Origin: Undaria pinnatifida
Lineage: Eukaryota; Sar; Phaeophyceae; Laminariales; Alariaceae
Length of the DNA: 64,000 bases
NCBI GenBank assembly: GCA_012845835.1
Contig: JABAKD010000013.1
Span: 5,330,628-5,394,627 of the forward strand
Direction: 5' to 3'
Below, piece after piece: positions 22,441 through 35,600 of the stretch (its first letter is position 1; the number at the start of each line of letters is the position of its first letter). The notes under the pieces were generated by a model that saw only the letters and a program-made list of their open reading frames with translations, made no database searches and was not told where the DNA came from. The position numbers and the translations under genes are program-made.

Positions 22441-24698
22441 CTAGTCTATATATTATGAAGTAGGTTTTTGGTTGATATTATAACAACAGTCGTTTTTCGG
22501 CTTTGCGTTGCAACCACGTGCGTATCATCCCAGATCTTAACATCCTAGCCCCCTCTAGTCTAACCCCTTTAGCCCTCTGAAATATCGTCTTATATCTTCT
22601 CGTACATATCCGGCAAATGAGCAGGGCGGTTGGTAAACAGCCAAACGGCGAGGGGGGGAGATGACTGCTGCTGCTGTTCGTAGGGGCTGCCATATCATAT
22701 ACCAGGCATCTCGTCTATATTGTAGAGTGAGATACGGGATCACTTTTTTTTGTGATCAGATCTCCAGTTTGGAACCGGATCTCAGTCAATACTAGCGATA
22801 TGATATCGCAGATCAATTGGCTGCTGGTGGCGTTGTGTTGTTCTTTGCTGTTGTTGTTGTGCCGAGAGCCCACAGCGCAGCAACACCAACACCAACAGCA
22901 TCAACGCCAACGATAACAACAGCACCCAGCAGTACCAACATCTCTAGCAGCGCATCATGCCGTCGCCTACACTCGAGGCCTAGCGCAAGAGCCAGTAAAT
23001 GAGCAGTACCTCACTGAGAGCTGACTGAGCTGTGTACAGAGCCGCCCCCTGCGTTCTCGCCGTTTTTTTTCCACCTTTTTCCGCGCGTGTGTGTGCGGGC
23101 GATATTTGGCCGAGAATTGCTTTTTAAAAATTTCCAAATCTGACAGTCCCGTGTGGTCTATGGCATCCACAGCAGCGACACAGCAGAACAACTCATGGGA
23201 TCAAGCACATGATGTGCTTCACCCAAACTAGGTGCGCGAGAGGATGTCGCTTTGACGCCCGACAACACCCATGCTCGATCCGGGCTGGGCCCAGGGAAAG
23301 TGGTGGGGTCCAGGCCGGGTGGATTTGGGTCGGCCAGAGGCCACAACACACAGGTTGTTGTAGAAATACCGGGCGTAAAAAAAAACGTAGATGTCGCTGG
23401 GTTACTTTTTTTTTTGTCAGAAACCGTTACGTTTTTTGGTCTTAAATATAAGGATGTTTTTTATTTTAATATAAATATAAAGAGTTCATTATGTTTACGA
23501 ACATAAGGTTACTTTCCACCGGTTTGTGTGAAAAACCGTTATTATTACTGGCTGCTGTTGTTACGTAAAGATAGCGCGAGTTGTCGCGTGCGTACCTGGT
23601 ATACACTACGTGCGTACTTGGCAATTCAAGCCCTACGAGCACCATCGTAATAGAGCGAGTCCAGCGAGTACTCTTGTGCCGTAGAAGAACCGGGTACATC
23701 TCGCGTACGGTGTGGACTCTATCTTGCCGAGAAGTAACAGCAAAACATGCATTAATTCACCCGACCTGGGGGGGGGGGGGGGTCTGAGTTTTAATGTTAC
23801 TCCCAGCGTCACAGCACAGAAAAGCAGCCAGAAGAAGGAATAGTAGTCGGTTCATCACACCTACAACGTTTGCCCCCACCTCTGCCTCCTCTCCGCGTCC
23901 TACCTTCGCTTCACGACAACAACGAGCTATACCGTTTCAGGCACCGCTTAGGTCCCTTTTACGGCGCTTTTACTCCCCATCTATATATTCTGCACCTACG
24001 CGCGAACGTGTGTGTGTTCTACCCTGTGTCCGGTGCCGACGAGCGCGAACTGCCCCTCCCTGGTGCTGCTTGCTGTGTGTGCTCCTGAAGAATGTGAGTT
24101 TTCGTTTCGCAGCTTCGCGCGGTGTTTATTTTTCTTGTGGTGAAACGTGGATTATGCCCCACGACGCGTTTCACCCACCACACGCAAAGGTTGAGACCGC
24201 GTGCGCGTGGAATCGTTCTGGGCGGGTAGTGCTCAGGGGCAGTTTTCGTCGCACGCACGAGCCGCCGCTGTTGTGTACATCTGTGGTATGTACAGCAGTA
24301 CAGAGTTACTTAGTAATTGTTTTCGGATTTGGCTGGCTGCAGTATGACGAGATGTTCTTCGGACTTTGTTTGACATGCTCCAGTATACGATATTATTATG
24401 GTGTGTTTGTTCTGGTATCAATCTATCCATCCATATGGTGTCGGGTATTTTGCTGGGTCTTCGGCTCATCATCTCCACGCCCCATTTCACTGTACGAATC
24501 GTACAGGGGTGGCATCGAGAAATCAATGCTAAATGATCGCAGGCTGGGCGCTGACTGACTGGTAGCCCTGCTAGAGCTTCAAGACGAATCCTCGACCTTT
24601 GGATCAGTCGTAACTCAGGTCCACGATTTCGAGCACATGGTCCATGGTATACTAAGTATTAGATGCGTGTAGAAGGACAACGAAGTAAAAACACTCAC
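22441..24698. other. No firm gene
   Basis: A 254-codon frame (23794-24558, +) has no domain, signal or repeat pattern and is probably chance. At 22800 two overlapping frames each begin like a signal peptide and run into Q/H- or T/P-rich microsatellite DNA; neither continues. Confidence 0.45.
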
Positions 24699-24768
24699 AA
24701 CCTCAGATAGTTCGGCGAGAAAATGCGGATATCGAAGGCGTGGGCCTCGCAACCCACTCCCACGCCTC
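24699..24768 (-). CDS. Putative isolated exon, galactose-oxidase-like
   Basis: On the minus strand, between a CTCTAG acceptor and a GTGAGT donor, 70 bp read GVGVGCEAHAFDIRIFSPNYLR. The HxFDxxIFSPNYL core resembles the galactose oxidase C-terminal segment (FDAQIFTPNYL in the Fusarium enzyme), and the Gly-rich run with Cys just before it also fits. A possible next exon starts after CTCTAGCAG near 24581 but is unconvincing. No upstream exon with the expected kelch or copper-ligand motifs was found, so this may be a gene remnant. Confidence 0.35.
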
Positions 24769-26529
24769 CTAGAGTTTACTTACAAGTGCACACAAGCCAA
24801 TCACTATAGATAGCGCAAGGACGGTCGTAATAAATCGTGCGTTTGAAGCGAATGCCAGTACTCAGAGAACAAGGGGTAGAGACTACAGCAGTTGCAGCGA
24901 GAGTATATATTTACCTGCGTTTGTGGTATACGCCACACACTCCCGCTCTGATCAAAATAAAATATATGGACCTTTGGGGAGCTATACAAGGAACATGAAC
25001 AGCGAACGGCTCTTTACCATTTTTTTCAGTCTCTAGTGGGAGAGGGCGCACCTAAGCGCACATATGGGCTGGTACTCGCAGATATCCAAGAAGCGAGTGC
25101 ATGTACAGAACACTTTTGAGGTACTACAGTAACATATATGACAGGGGGAGTGTGTGCGCATTTCTAATTCGACATTGATGAGCTGACGAGCAGCTTCGGC
25201 AGCAAGCGCCCACCCTGCAGGGAGCGATGAACGGAACGGTGCGCACGATAGCGGGGAGGGGAGCGGTATGAGCACCCGAAATCTGCATGTGCAGGGAGTG
25301 CGGTACGAGAGAATATGAGATGTAGTCATAAAACAACATCAACCGGATTGCGGTCTCTGCTTCGTATGTACGCGCGGAAGCTTCGGATTTTTCTTAGGTA
25401 CACGGGGGGCACATTTAGACTATATATAGTCTCTAGTATATGCAAAAACAAAACCGAACGTATTTCCAACCTATATTATTGCCGCCCGGAAAATCATCGT
25501 CCTTTCGTTCGTGGGTAGTGACATCGAATGCATCATGCATACTGTTGCTGTTACATTAAACATGTCCCACGGGGCACTACGGCTCTTGGACAGTGGATGG
25601 ACATCGTTTCACTGGAAAAGTAATTCATGGAAAGTTACGAATAATACTCGCTTGCACGTGTTCTCTGTTACATATCTTCCTTGGTGTGTACGCCCTCTTC
25701 TCGCCTTTTTGTCTTGTAATATTGTCTTCTGGGCTCCTTGGCTGCGTGCGTGTAACGAGCAGAATATAACACAAACTACTCGGAGTATTATTAATACATG
25801 TGAGCACTACTGATAAGCTGCAGTGTATTTGCTTGGGCTACTTTCAAAGTAAGTTGGCTAGAACATATAGAGAAGAAGGTGATGGCCGATTGCCAATCCT
25901 TGCTTGCGTAAGTCGTGTTCTCGTCATCCCGTGATACCGCCGTTTGTTCGTGTGTGTGGCGTTCACCTTCACCATGGAGACGTTTGTTTCACTGCTAACG
26001 TGTATCTGCATCTGCTAGCCCCTCGTGTGCCCCCTCACATATAGCGCGGGGGTCACCGCCACTTTGCTCAACCACAACATATTTTTGGGGGGGAGAAAAA
26101 CTACTTGGAATTAGACTAGACGCGTGTAGTCTGACTTTAGTTTTGCAGTAGAAAACAAAAAAGGGGTAACATCATGGAGGAGGCGTTTTCCCCCCATTTG
26201 AAAAAAGTATCGCCACCGCCCGCCCCCATGTTCTCCGTCCGCTGTATCTCCTCAATACCGGCGTTACTGTCGCTTCGTGCTGCACCAAAGCCCTTTAGCT
26301 CTATTACGAATACAACACCCAATTTTGGGGACAATTTATTTACAAGGTTCCCCTCGGGGTGTGATTAGCTTCAAACCCCGGCGGGAGGGGGTTCGCGAAT
26401 TACAAAGGGTGACAAAGCTTTAAAAAAAACTAAAGAAAAAGCAATTAAGCACCGCCCAAGTAACACACACCAGTCCAAACGAGTTTATGGCTCTTGGCCT
26501 ATGTACTTGTGCCATAAGGCTTGATTTTG
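24769..26529. other. No gene recognised
   Basis: Short frames on both strands lack family signatures. Minus-strand exons belonging with the candidate at 24699-24768 would be expected here, but I could not identify any. Confidence 0.4.
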
Positions 26530-26900
26530 GTAGTCAATTGGGTAACCTTTTGCAAGCGGCCCAAACGAACTAAAATACCCTCTAATTCTTGCACAAACGG
26601 CGTCGTCGACAGACCACGTTTTTTGGGGGTGTCGTGGGTTCGAATCCCACCATCCACAATAATAAACTTTTCGCACTTCCCCAATGTTGAACTTGAAAAA
26701 TACTCTCCCCGGTATCCCCAGAAAATGAAACCGCTTGGATATTGACACGTCTGCCCGTATATCCGGCCGACCTCTGCTATCCCGCCGATTCAGGGGGGGG
26801 GAGGTGTTATAAGGCTTTGTTTGGGTGGGCAAGGAGACAACCGTTCGCACGCGGTCAAACGGACTAAAATACCCTCTTCTAGTTCCTTAACACTTGTAAA
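26530..26900 (+). mobile_element. S2 SINE, one copy plus partial second
   Basis: It contains TGCAAGCGGCCCAAACGAAC (A-box-like), GGCGTCGTCGACAGACCA (anticodon-arm region) and GTGGGTTCGAATCCCACCA (a perfect T-arm with B box), spaced as in a long-variable-arm Leu/Ser-type tRNA. A shared tail follows (AACTTGAAAAATACTCTCC, GACACGTCTGCCCGTATATC, G-run, GTTATAAGGCT). The start of a second unit follows head to tail at 26818. Confidence 0.75.
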
Positions 26901-28977
26901 ATCATATCAAGCTACTGTTTGGTCGATTTTTAGCAGTAGTGGAAAAATAAAAAAAGGTCGCCGAGTCAGTCGTCCCGTGCTGAGAAGGTGTATGCAAAAA
27001 ATAAATTCTGGGCTCTCCAACCATGAGGAGCTCAGTATCTCACCCCCCCCCCCCCCCCCCCCCGAAACATGCCTTCGACAAAGGCGTTTGCTCGCGCAAT
27101 CCGACACCAAAGCATAACACTTTCTATGCGATAGTCCCCCATAACAGCAGGTATACTTTAGTAATTTAGTAATAAGAGTATCGGGGAAAAAAAAAACACT
27201 ACTTTCTTCACTTACTTGAGGAGGAGCCGGGGAAAAACATGGAAAAAATGCCCCCAAAACTGCAGCCTCTACCGGTGAGAGAACTCCATCAGGAGGCGTT
27301 TTTCCCCCTCTTGAAAAAACACATGACTACAATATTACGATGGGGGGGGGGGCTCCATTTTGGGACCCCTTCGTTTTTTTTTGGCCGTGGTGGTGGTCCG
27401 GCGTCACTCGCGCGAGTGACCCCCCCCCCCGTTTCATTTTCGCGCTCTTAGGCTCTACGGGTGGGTGGAAGTTAAATTGCACGCGATGTGAGTCCGCGAG
27501 GCAATGTTAAGCTACCCTGCGCGGATAGCGTATCGCCTACATGAAGTATTTTCGGCCCAGATGTCAGATGTGCACAGTTAGTCACTCGTGCGAGCGGCTA
27601 AAAAAATCCGCTAATAATGTAAAAAAACGGGGGTATGATACCTACAGTACGGTGTGGTCTTCTTGGGGTCTTCACCTAAGAAAATTATCTGCTACGCAGC
27701 CCCTCGTGTTCCGTTCGCTCTACCCCTCCCCATGATGTCACCGGTGTGGCACCAACCTCGCTTTTTTTGGCACACGGCAACTCCAAAGTTTTAGCACAAA
27801 AGTTTTTTTTTCGTCGATTTTAGCAATAAGAGTGAAACGGGTCTATCTATCATGTCGTGGGAGACGTTATTTTCCCCCGTCTCATTTAGAAAAACGTATG
27901 CTAAGTAGTACTACGAACCTGGCCCCTCCTGAGTTGCGCCCTCTGTACCTCCCCTCGTAGCGACGCTATAGGTCACTGCGGTGAGACGCCAACCACGCTT
28001 TAGCACCGCAACTCGCAAGTTTCGGGGAGCAAAACGCCTTGGGAATCAATCGGGGTGTTGGGTTTCGGTCGATTTTTTCACGGAGATGCGTGATTTTTCC
28101 CCTTTTTTCCAAAAGGCTTCACTATTCCCTCGTGCTCAGAAAATATCACGGAAAAACTACAGCAGTACCGGCCATGGGACAAGAGGGGCCGAGACACCAA
28201 TTGTTCATGGCAGGGTAGATTTCGCACCTGGTGTATGAGAAAGTATGGGTGTGTCGCCCGCACTATTAATAACGCAAGAATAACGGCTGTCGCATTCATT
28301 TTTTTTTTTCCGCCTAGATTATTAGGATACGTTTTTTTTTTCGGGGGGTTCTTTCTTGTGAGAGGATCTGGTACTGTAAGCGGATGCTTTGGCAGGCACG
28401 CGGAGATGCTGTGTCAGGCTTACTTGTTCTTGAACCCATTTTTTTTTTTTTCTCTCGTTTTTTGTTTTGTTCCCCTTTCCTGGCTTTTTGTTTTCTTGCT
28501 GATTTTGTGTTGCTCATTTTACGAGTGACCGATTTCACAGCTTACATTAATAAAATGTTTTGGTGCACGCATGTCCCGGGGTATAGTCTACAGTGCTAAA
28601 AGGGTTCATTATCCGTCCGTTTTTTGTTTTTGTTTTTGTTTTTGGGGCTGTTGACGTGTCGTACATGGCCCGGTCCGCGGGTCGGGCCGGGTCAGCAGGT
28701 GTTCGAAAACGTAACGCGTCGGATCCGATCGGGTCGGGTCGGGTCGGGTCGAGTCGGGAGGCTTTTCAAAGCTCACGGACGGCGCGGACCCCACCTTCAC
28801 CCAATTTGACCTCCCGTTAAGATGACCCGACTCGTAGAAAACCACGTTTTTTTTAACCGGTGCTCAGGTTGCAAACGGAATCCCCCCCCCCCTCCCCCCC
28901 CTCAGAAAACAAACAAAAAAATCGAAGCTGTCGTCCGATGCACAAGAAAGTACGCACTCAAGGTGCGGGGGGTCCAC
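26901..28977. other. No gene seen; decayed repeats
   Basis: GGAGGCGTTTTTCCCCCTC..TTGAAAAAAC occurs at about 26180, 27293 and, decayed, 27860, suggesting another short family. Long C- and T-runs occur (for example 27043-27063). Confidence 0.45.
28670..28820. repeat. GGGTC-saturated block
   Basis: Many GGGTCGGGTC, CGGGTCGGGCC and TGACCCGACTC variants on both strands, including a (CGGGT)n core at 28729-28755 followed by GGAGGCTTTTCAAAG, the same flank as the array near gene 1. Confidence 0.7.
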
Positions 28978-29215
28978 CCGTCTCACAAGCGATTATCTTG
29001 GTAGGATGCAGCTCACCCTTCATGCATGCGGCGACTCGCCGAATACCTCACGGAGCTTCGCGCTTGGTCCGCGCGCGATGTCTGTCTGGTTGGTGAAAGC
29101 CCGACGTGCTCCGTCCCGGCACTGTAAGGATGCAGGGGTCAATGGTATTTTAGACTGCGGCTATGCACGAAATGAGAATCCCCTCCCCCGTCCCCGCCCC
29201 CTCGAACATGCTAAC
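28978..29215 (+). mobile_element. S4 repeat, copy 2, upstream of gene 2
   Basis: GGATGCAGCTCACC, CTCGCCGAATACCTCACGG, CTTCGCGCTTGGT, ATGTCTGTCTGG, CCCGACGTGCTCCGTCCCGG, GGATGCAGGGGTC and GGCTATGCACGA, followed by a C-rich stretch. It ends about 390 bp before the gene 2 start codon. Confidence 0.75.
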
Positions 29216-29601
29216 TGCGCCCCCTTTCCCACCGTTTCAGGATTGTCTACAATCCGCCGCTAACGTTGTGTCAAGCCTGCCCAAATGACGCGCCTCTCGT
29301 CCGCACCGTCCCTCGGAAAACAAAACACCCCAAAACTCTGATGCAAGCCTCTGATATTTCGCCCCCCCCCCCCCCTCCCCCCCGCGCTCCTTCGAACCGC
29401 CCCTGCCCCCAAAACAATGCACGCAGATCTAAATCTCCACGTCGAAGTCCCGAAGACGACCGCCAAGCTCTCCCATCCGTCGACAACAACAACAACAACA
29501 ACGCCATCGCCACCCCTCCTAAACAAAAACCAGTACTTGCAGAAAAAAACACAGTCAGCGTGCGAAACAATACATACAGTCCAGACAAAGAGACCCAAGA
29601 G

Positions 29602-32600
29602 ATGCCGCACGTCGTCGGGAAATGGTTGATGGTGAGCGTCCTCGCCCTCGGCGAGCCAGCCGCCGCGATGAACACCCCTTCGCCGAACGACCCCATCCCC
29701 AAGCCGGACTGCGACGCCATCCCGGTGAAACTGGTGTACAAGAGAACGACTCCGCCGCGGCTTACCCTGAAATCCGAGGACGGTAGCACCCGTGGCGGCT
29801 GCGTCCGGCTGTCGCAGATCTGGAGAGCTCTGGGAAACATATCTCCCCTGCACGCGGTGGACCCTGTGACCGGGAAGGTCAGCGACACCCAGACGGGGAC
29901 TTGGTTGCTCACCGAAGAAATGTTCGTGCAAGACGGCATCACGCTGCAGGTAATAGTCAGCACGCGCGTGAGGCGCTGAAAAAATAAACGCATGGGTTTA
30001 GGCGGTACCCGTTTGTTGTTGGCCGGCCTGGTGTAGCACTCGAATTTTGAGGCACCGAGAATACTTCTTTTTTTTTTTCGGTCGGTCGGTCAGTCGCGGA
30101 AATTCCGGGCCGCAAGTGTAAATAAATACTTACGCCCAAATTGACAAATTTCTCTTGTTCCCACATATGGACTGATGCTACTATAGCCTTCCCCCCCCCC
30201 CCCCCCTCCCCTTCGAAACCAGCGTTTTTTCTTTAGCGAAGGTTTCATGGCTGCTCGACACGAGGGAGGATTGGTACGAAAAGCCGCATCTTAACATATT
30301 TTCTCGTTTGCAAAGAGGACTATAGAACGATATCAAATCGGGGTGGCAAGGGGTCGCCGTGTTTCAGGAGATACGGCGGGAAGCTGGTTCCCAAAACCGG
30401 TGGTTATGTTGAAAAAACGTTGCGGGGGTTACCGTCGAACGACTCCATGCTTCTCGTTGCGTTTGGCATTCCCTTGCTAACAGGGGTGGAGCGAGGCTCT
30501 CGGGGTCGCGACTCGCGAATGTCTGTCCCCCATTTTTGTTTCCTGGGGGCGTCGTTTAAAGGCAGGCAGTGCTTTTGGCGTTTGCTTGACGTCGCCCACC
30601 CCGCCGCCACCCTCTCTCTTACGAGCAACACCTCGGCGCGGCATGCTAGTATAATAATGAGCGTTATTATCGCATTTTTTCTCGCCATTCACCACCTTCA
30701 GGACACTGCACTGCATACTGTCTGATAGATACAGCATCGTAGAGATCCTCGATGGAAACTAACCTACCAACCTCTGGGCACGCCCCCCCTTCCCCCCCCC
30801 CCCCTTCTCCCCCTCACCTCCCCCTCTTACTCCTGCCCCCCCCCCCCCCCCCCCCCCGCCCCCCCCGCCCTATCCCGCTTATCTCCCCCTACTCCTACTC
30901 CTTATCCCCCCCCCGGCCTTCCCCCGCTCCCGCCCTATCCCCCCTCCCCCGTGACTTCCCCCGTCCCCTCCGTCTCCCCTCCCCTCTCCCCCCCCCCCCG
31001 CGCGCCTCCTTATTTGCGCTCAGGTCCACGGCACCTCTGTGAGAGGAGGCGATGCTGACGAGTTGCGCCTCCTGAGTAACGAAGACACCGTGTTCAACCT
31101 GCGTGGTTACGGTGGAAACCTGGACTTTTTGAGCACGAAGGTAAAAAGCTGCAGCGCGTTTTAGGAACGACACGGCACATGACACAATCGTTACGTCGAC
31201 ACGGCACATGACACAATCGTTACGTCGTTTCGTCGTCTTCAGGGTGGGCCAATGTTATGGGTATCCCCTTTTTTTTGTATTTTCCGAAGTGTCCTCTCGT
31301 GCACGCTCGATTTATCTGCACGTATTTTGGGTCGATCGATTTGTCGCGGTTTCGTAGGCGCAGCAGCAGCAGCAGCAGGGGTTTAGCCACCGGGAGCAAG
31401 GGTTCAACACCAAGGAGAACTGTTAATAGGTTTCACGCTTTGCCTGGCGTTCCTACCGCCCAGTGAAGCATAAGCCGCGTCTTGCTGCATTCGTAAGACA
31501 TGCCTGTTGTGTGCAGTTTCTATTTGTCTCGACCACTACTAATAAACAGTGCTGGCACCAGTATCGATTGAAACTGTTGGTGCTAGCTAAGCAGTAGGCT
31601 CCCGCTAACGAGGGGTTACAGTCGAACACAGGCTACGTTAGAAAATGTAGCAATTTTTTTTTACCCCAAAAAAATATAATTTGACATTTTTCCAAACGAA
31701 TTTGGGCTAAGAATTCCCGTCGTTCATATAAAGAAAAAAAAAATAGCATCCGAAAAGTGCCCCGCATATGACACCGCTACTACATCTCGTAGAAAACGCG
31801 CTACCCTACAACGAGGGGCATAGTAGGGCAACCAAGTCCACCACCCTCTTCGCCGGTGGTGATGCGCGTGCCCCGACGGAGGCACCTCCAGCAAATTATT
31901 TTTGTTGAACTTTTTTCTTTTCGTCTGATGGACGGGGTTCGCCCACTTGACGCCTTTCCCACTGGAAGCCCTTTTTCTCGTCCTAGGCAAATTTACTTGA
32001 AGTTTGTATAGGGAGAGATTTCGGGAGTTCTAGAAACCTGCCGTCGGGATTTCCGTTTTCGTTTCAGTTTTCGTTTTTTTTTCCTTCTTATTTTGAGGTT
32101 TTTTTCCACGGGCTGGATCTCTTCTCTTGGGCGTCGGGTCGGGCGACCCCCGACCCGACCGACCTCCGACCCGACCGACCCGACCCTACACTATCTGCAG
32201 GATAACGCCTCATGCAGCACCTTTTATGCTGTTTAGGTAGCGTTTTTTCCATGTCAACCCGGGTAACCAAAAAGGGCAGCCTCGACTAGCAAGGCCAGCA
32301 TCCTGACCCGACCCGACTGGAAACCCGTCAGATCTCCAGCACCTCCTCTGACCCGACCCGACTCGCCCCGCGGCTACGTTTTGGGTGAAATCCCTCCTGA
32401 CTCGACCCACGGGCCCGGGTACGGCCCGAGAAAAGCCTTGGGTTTATTTTTTTATTTTCTGGTAACATAATCCGTGGTTTGCCTATTAATAGGCCGTGGG
32501 CTTGGACGTCTTCGTCGGGGGTGTAGTGCTTTCGATTCTCTCCAACTAATCGACGCTTGCTTCGAGATTTCGGGCGAGGTACGTAGTCTACAGCGTCAGG

Positions 32601-35600
32601 AAAAAAAAACAGAAATGGTGCCATACACGTCAGAAATGGTGCCGATGTAGCGTGTGCGTCACGTCGGATCGAAGTTTTTTTTTTTTTCACGAGAGTACCG
32701 AACATTTCGAGCCGGGTGAAAGTCGTTCGTTGTCTGATCTTTGATTGGTGGTTTTCGTTTGACGCCCTGTAGCTTTTTCAAGCTTCCTCAACACGGAAAA
32801 ACAAATGGCCTGCTGTCCTTCCATGCCCCCCCCCGCCCCCCCCCGCCCCCCCGGCCGCCGCCCCCGCTCCCCCTCTATGTGTCCTTTGAGCGGCAATAAG
32901 AAATACATTTTCAGCTCATCTCCGCCCCCTCCTTGTGGTTACAACCTCCCTCCCCTCCCCCCCCAAACTTGGTGTTCGTTGAGCAGCCATACTGAGAAGC
33001 CGGCTCCTCCCCCCCCCCCCCTATGTGTCTTCCTGTGCGACGCTGACACATGGTCGTCATGTTCAATCACGCTTTTTCTTGACAGCACCCATTCAATCAG
33101 GCGCTCCCTTGGGACGATTCCAAAAAACGCCGTCGACGAAAAAAGCGACATCCTTCCATACCCCCCCCCCCCCCCCCCCCGCCTCCCCTTACATATGTAC
33201 TTCGTATATATAATAGTTCGCCTCGGTTGGCACCGACGCTGTAAAACATTATATATAGTATATATATGTATATTGGGGCTAACGTTGGTTGGCAACGACG
33301 CTGTAAAACATGCCCATCACTGCGTGAACTAGACAACCAGGGTACTTTTTTGTTTTTTGGGCGGTCACAAGAATGGTTATCGAGTAGCTCATATTGTGGT
33401 CAAACGACTTAAGGCAAGCAAAAAATGAGTTCGCCCCCCCGCCTGTGCATTCTTGTGCGCGACGCTGAAGGCCAGATTTCGCCTCCCCTCCCACCTGCAT
33501 CTTCAAATTACCCCCCCCCGCTGTATCTTCCTGTGCGACGCCGACAATCCTTTCGTTGTGGTTCACGTCTTCGCGTAACAATCCGCGATCAACCAGGTTT
33601 TCGCCTGGGATGATTCCAAGAATGCTGTTGACGAGGACGAGAGCGACATGCGCTCCTACATCAGCGCCGTGTCGGAGATAATTGACGACGACACAACGGA
33701 CTGCAACGGCAAGGCCCAGAAGAACATGGGGGAGGCAAGGATGGACATCGAGGACAGCGAAATGGCCTACCTCGGCTACCACGGCTCCGAGAGCTACGGG
33801 CTCACGTGGAAGGTGATGGGAGAGAGAGAGAGAATGAGAGGCGTGTATTGCCTTGCCTCGATGGATTTCGAATTCTTAAATCGGTTCTTTCAAATGGGGA
33901 ATCTTACTACGGTAGCCCCCCCCAACTTTCCTATAACGAAATCGCCGGTTTTGAAACCAGCTCGCGGCCGTTTCTCCCAAAATACGGTGCCCCTTGCCAC
34001 CCCGACGTCATCCTTTGACAATCCTTCGCAAACAAGAGAAGATGGGAAGGTAGTTTTTTCTTGGCATCCTTTCTCGTGTCGAGCAGCCATGAAATGCTCG
34101 TTCAAAGAAAATCGCTGGCTTGGGGGGGGGGGAGGCTCTACCGTAGAAACAGTCTGAGCAGAAGGCGCAGACGACAGGAGTTCGTGGGACTTCGTGTTCA
34201 GGTTCAGGTTCTCCTTGTTTGGTTTCCCTGTTTTTTGGTTCTGCGTTCCTGAGAATATTGTACACTTCGAAGTATTTTAGAGCTCTACGCACCAAAAAAC
34301 ACTGCTGAGCTGTGCAGTCGGCAATACTGCCCCAAAACAGGCGGAGCTGCGGTGCTTTTTCCCTGGAAAAAAAATGTATTTCATTACTTTCAGTCATATC
34401 TAAATCCGCGTGTTGTCCAGCACTGAGCTATTACGTGCAGTCGGCGTACCCGTGTTGCTATAGTTAGAGTGTTCCCCTCCGAAACTACAGCGTAGACAGA
34501 CCTCGTTCCGGCATAAACCGAAAAATCCTTCCGAAAGGAGTACGAGCATCTCTCCTATGACCCTCTGCCAGCCATTTTAATTTCATTTTTTTTCCCTTGC
34601 CGAATATTTTCATTTTAGCCAACTTCCGGAATTGTCGACATATTCCAGTATTCGTCTACATATTCCAGTATTCGTCTACATATTCCGGTATTGCCTACGT
34701 ACATTCGACAATCATGAAGCTGTGCAGTCAGCGCTGACGGCATAGCTCTCAGTGGTTTTGGTGTATCATACGTGCAATAGTTTTACGTGTGATCAACGTT
34801 GAAACTCATGCTGCACATTACCAGACAGCGCAAAAACAACAACAACAACAACGAAAATAGCCAGGAGATAGCACGGACGACCGCGTCGTGGAGTATTTTG
34901 TTTCAGGTGAAAAAAAAACATCTCAAAACGGACACCCGGTTGAAAGGATTGCGGGCGGTCGTTCTATAGCCGGCCACACTCTCGGCGACAACATCGACAT
35001 CCCGCTATGGAGCGAAATATGTCCAACATGGCGGATTTCATGGGTGTGACGTGGACGGCATGTTTCGAGACGGACGGGCAATTTCCGAACCAATTGCCAT
35101 GACGGACGCTTGCTATTACGGTCTCTACTATGATGTGACGGGTTTCTTACGAGCGTGACGTGTGGACGGCATTTTTCGTGACGGACGGGGCAAGATTTCG
35201 GAACTGTTTCCGTGACGGGCGCTTGCTAATACTGCATCTACTGTGTAGGCTGTACCTGTGCGAACACGTCGGCCGTACGCCCCTGACCGGCGTTCCCATC
35301 CTGGTGACGGCAGTCAACAGACACGTTCGCTATTAAGAGAGCGTGCTGAGACGTATTGGTCGTGTGTTCGTTCCCGGGATCCCGGCGACGCTTCGTCGCT
35401 CGCTAGTATTATAATCCCGCCGCTAGGAACGGTCGGGGGGGGAAACCGATCGGAAAACATGTGCAGGGCTAGCTACAAATCGAACAGTCTGGGTTAATAA
35501 TATGTTCGGTACGAAACGGAAGCGATCGCGCCGCAATGTGATCTGCCGCTAGTGTGGCCGTTCGGGGGAGTAAACGGCGGACGCCGGATGTGGTCTTTTG

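Noticed and set aside
22800-23002. Signal-peptide-like frames at 22800 and 22817
   Set aside because: Both are short and run into CAACAC-type repeats; having two overlapping frames with hydrophobic starts points to GTTGTTG composition, not coding.
23794-24558. 254-codon plus-strand frame
   Set aside because: Basic and Cys-scattered composition with no domain, signal peptide or splice context; plausible by chance in a 64-kb window.
29266-29601. Upstream in-frame extension of gene 2 exon 1
   Set aside because: The extension is Pro/Asn homopolymer-rich and would bury the signal peptide; the gene 3 start aligns with the Met at 29602.
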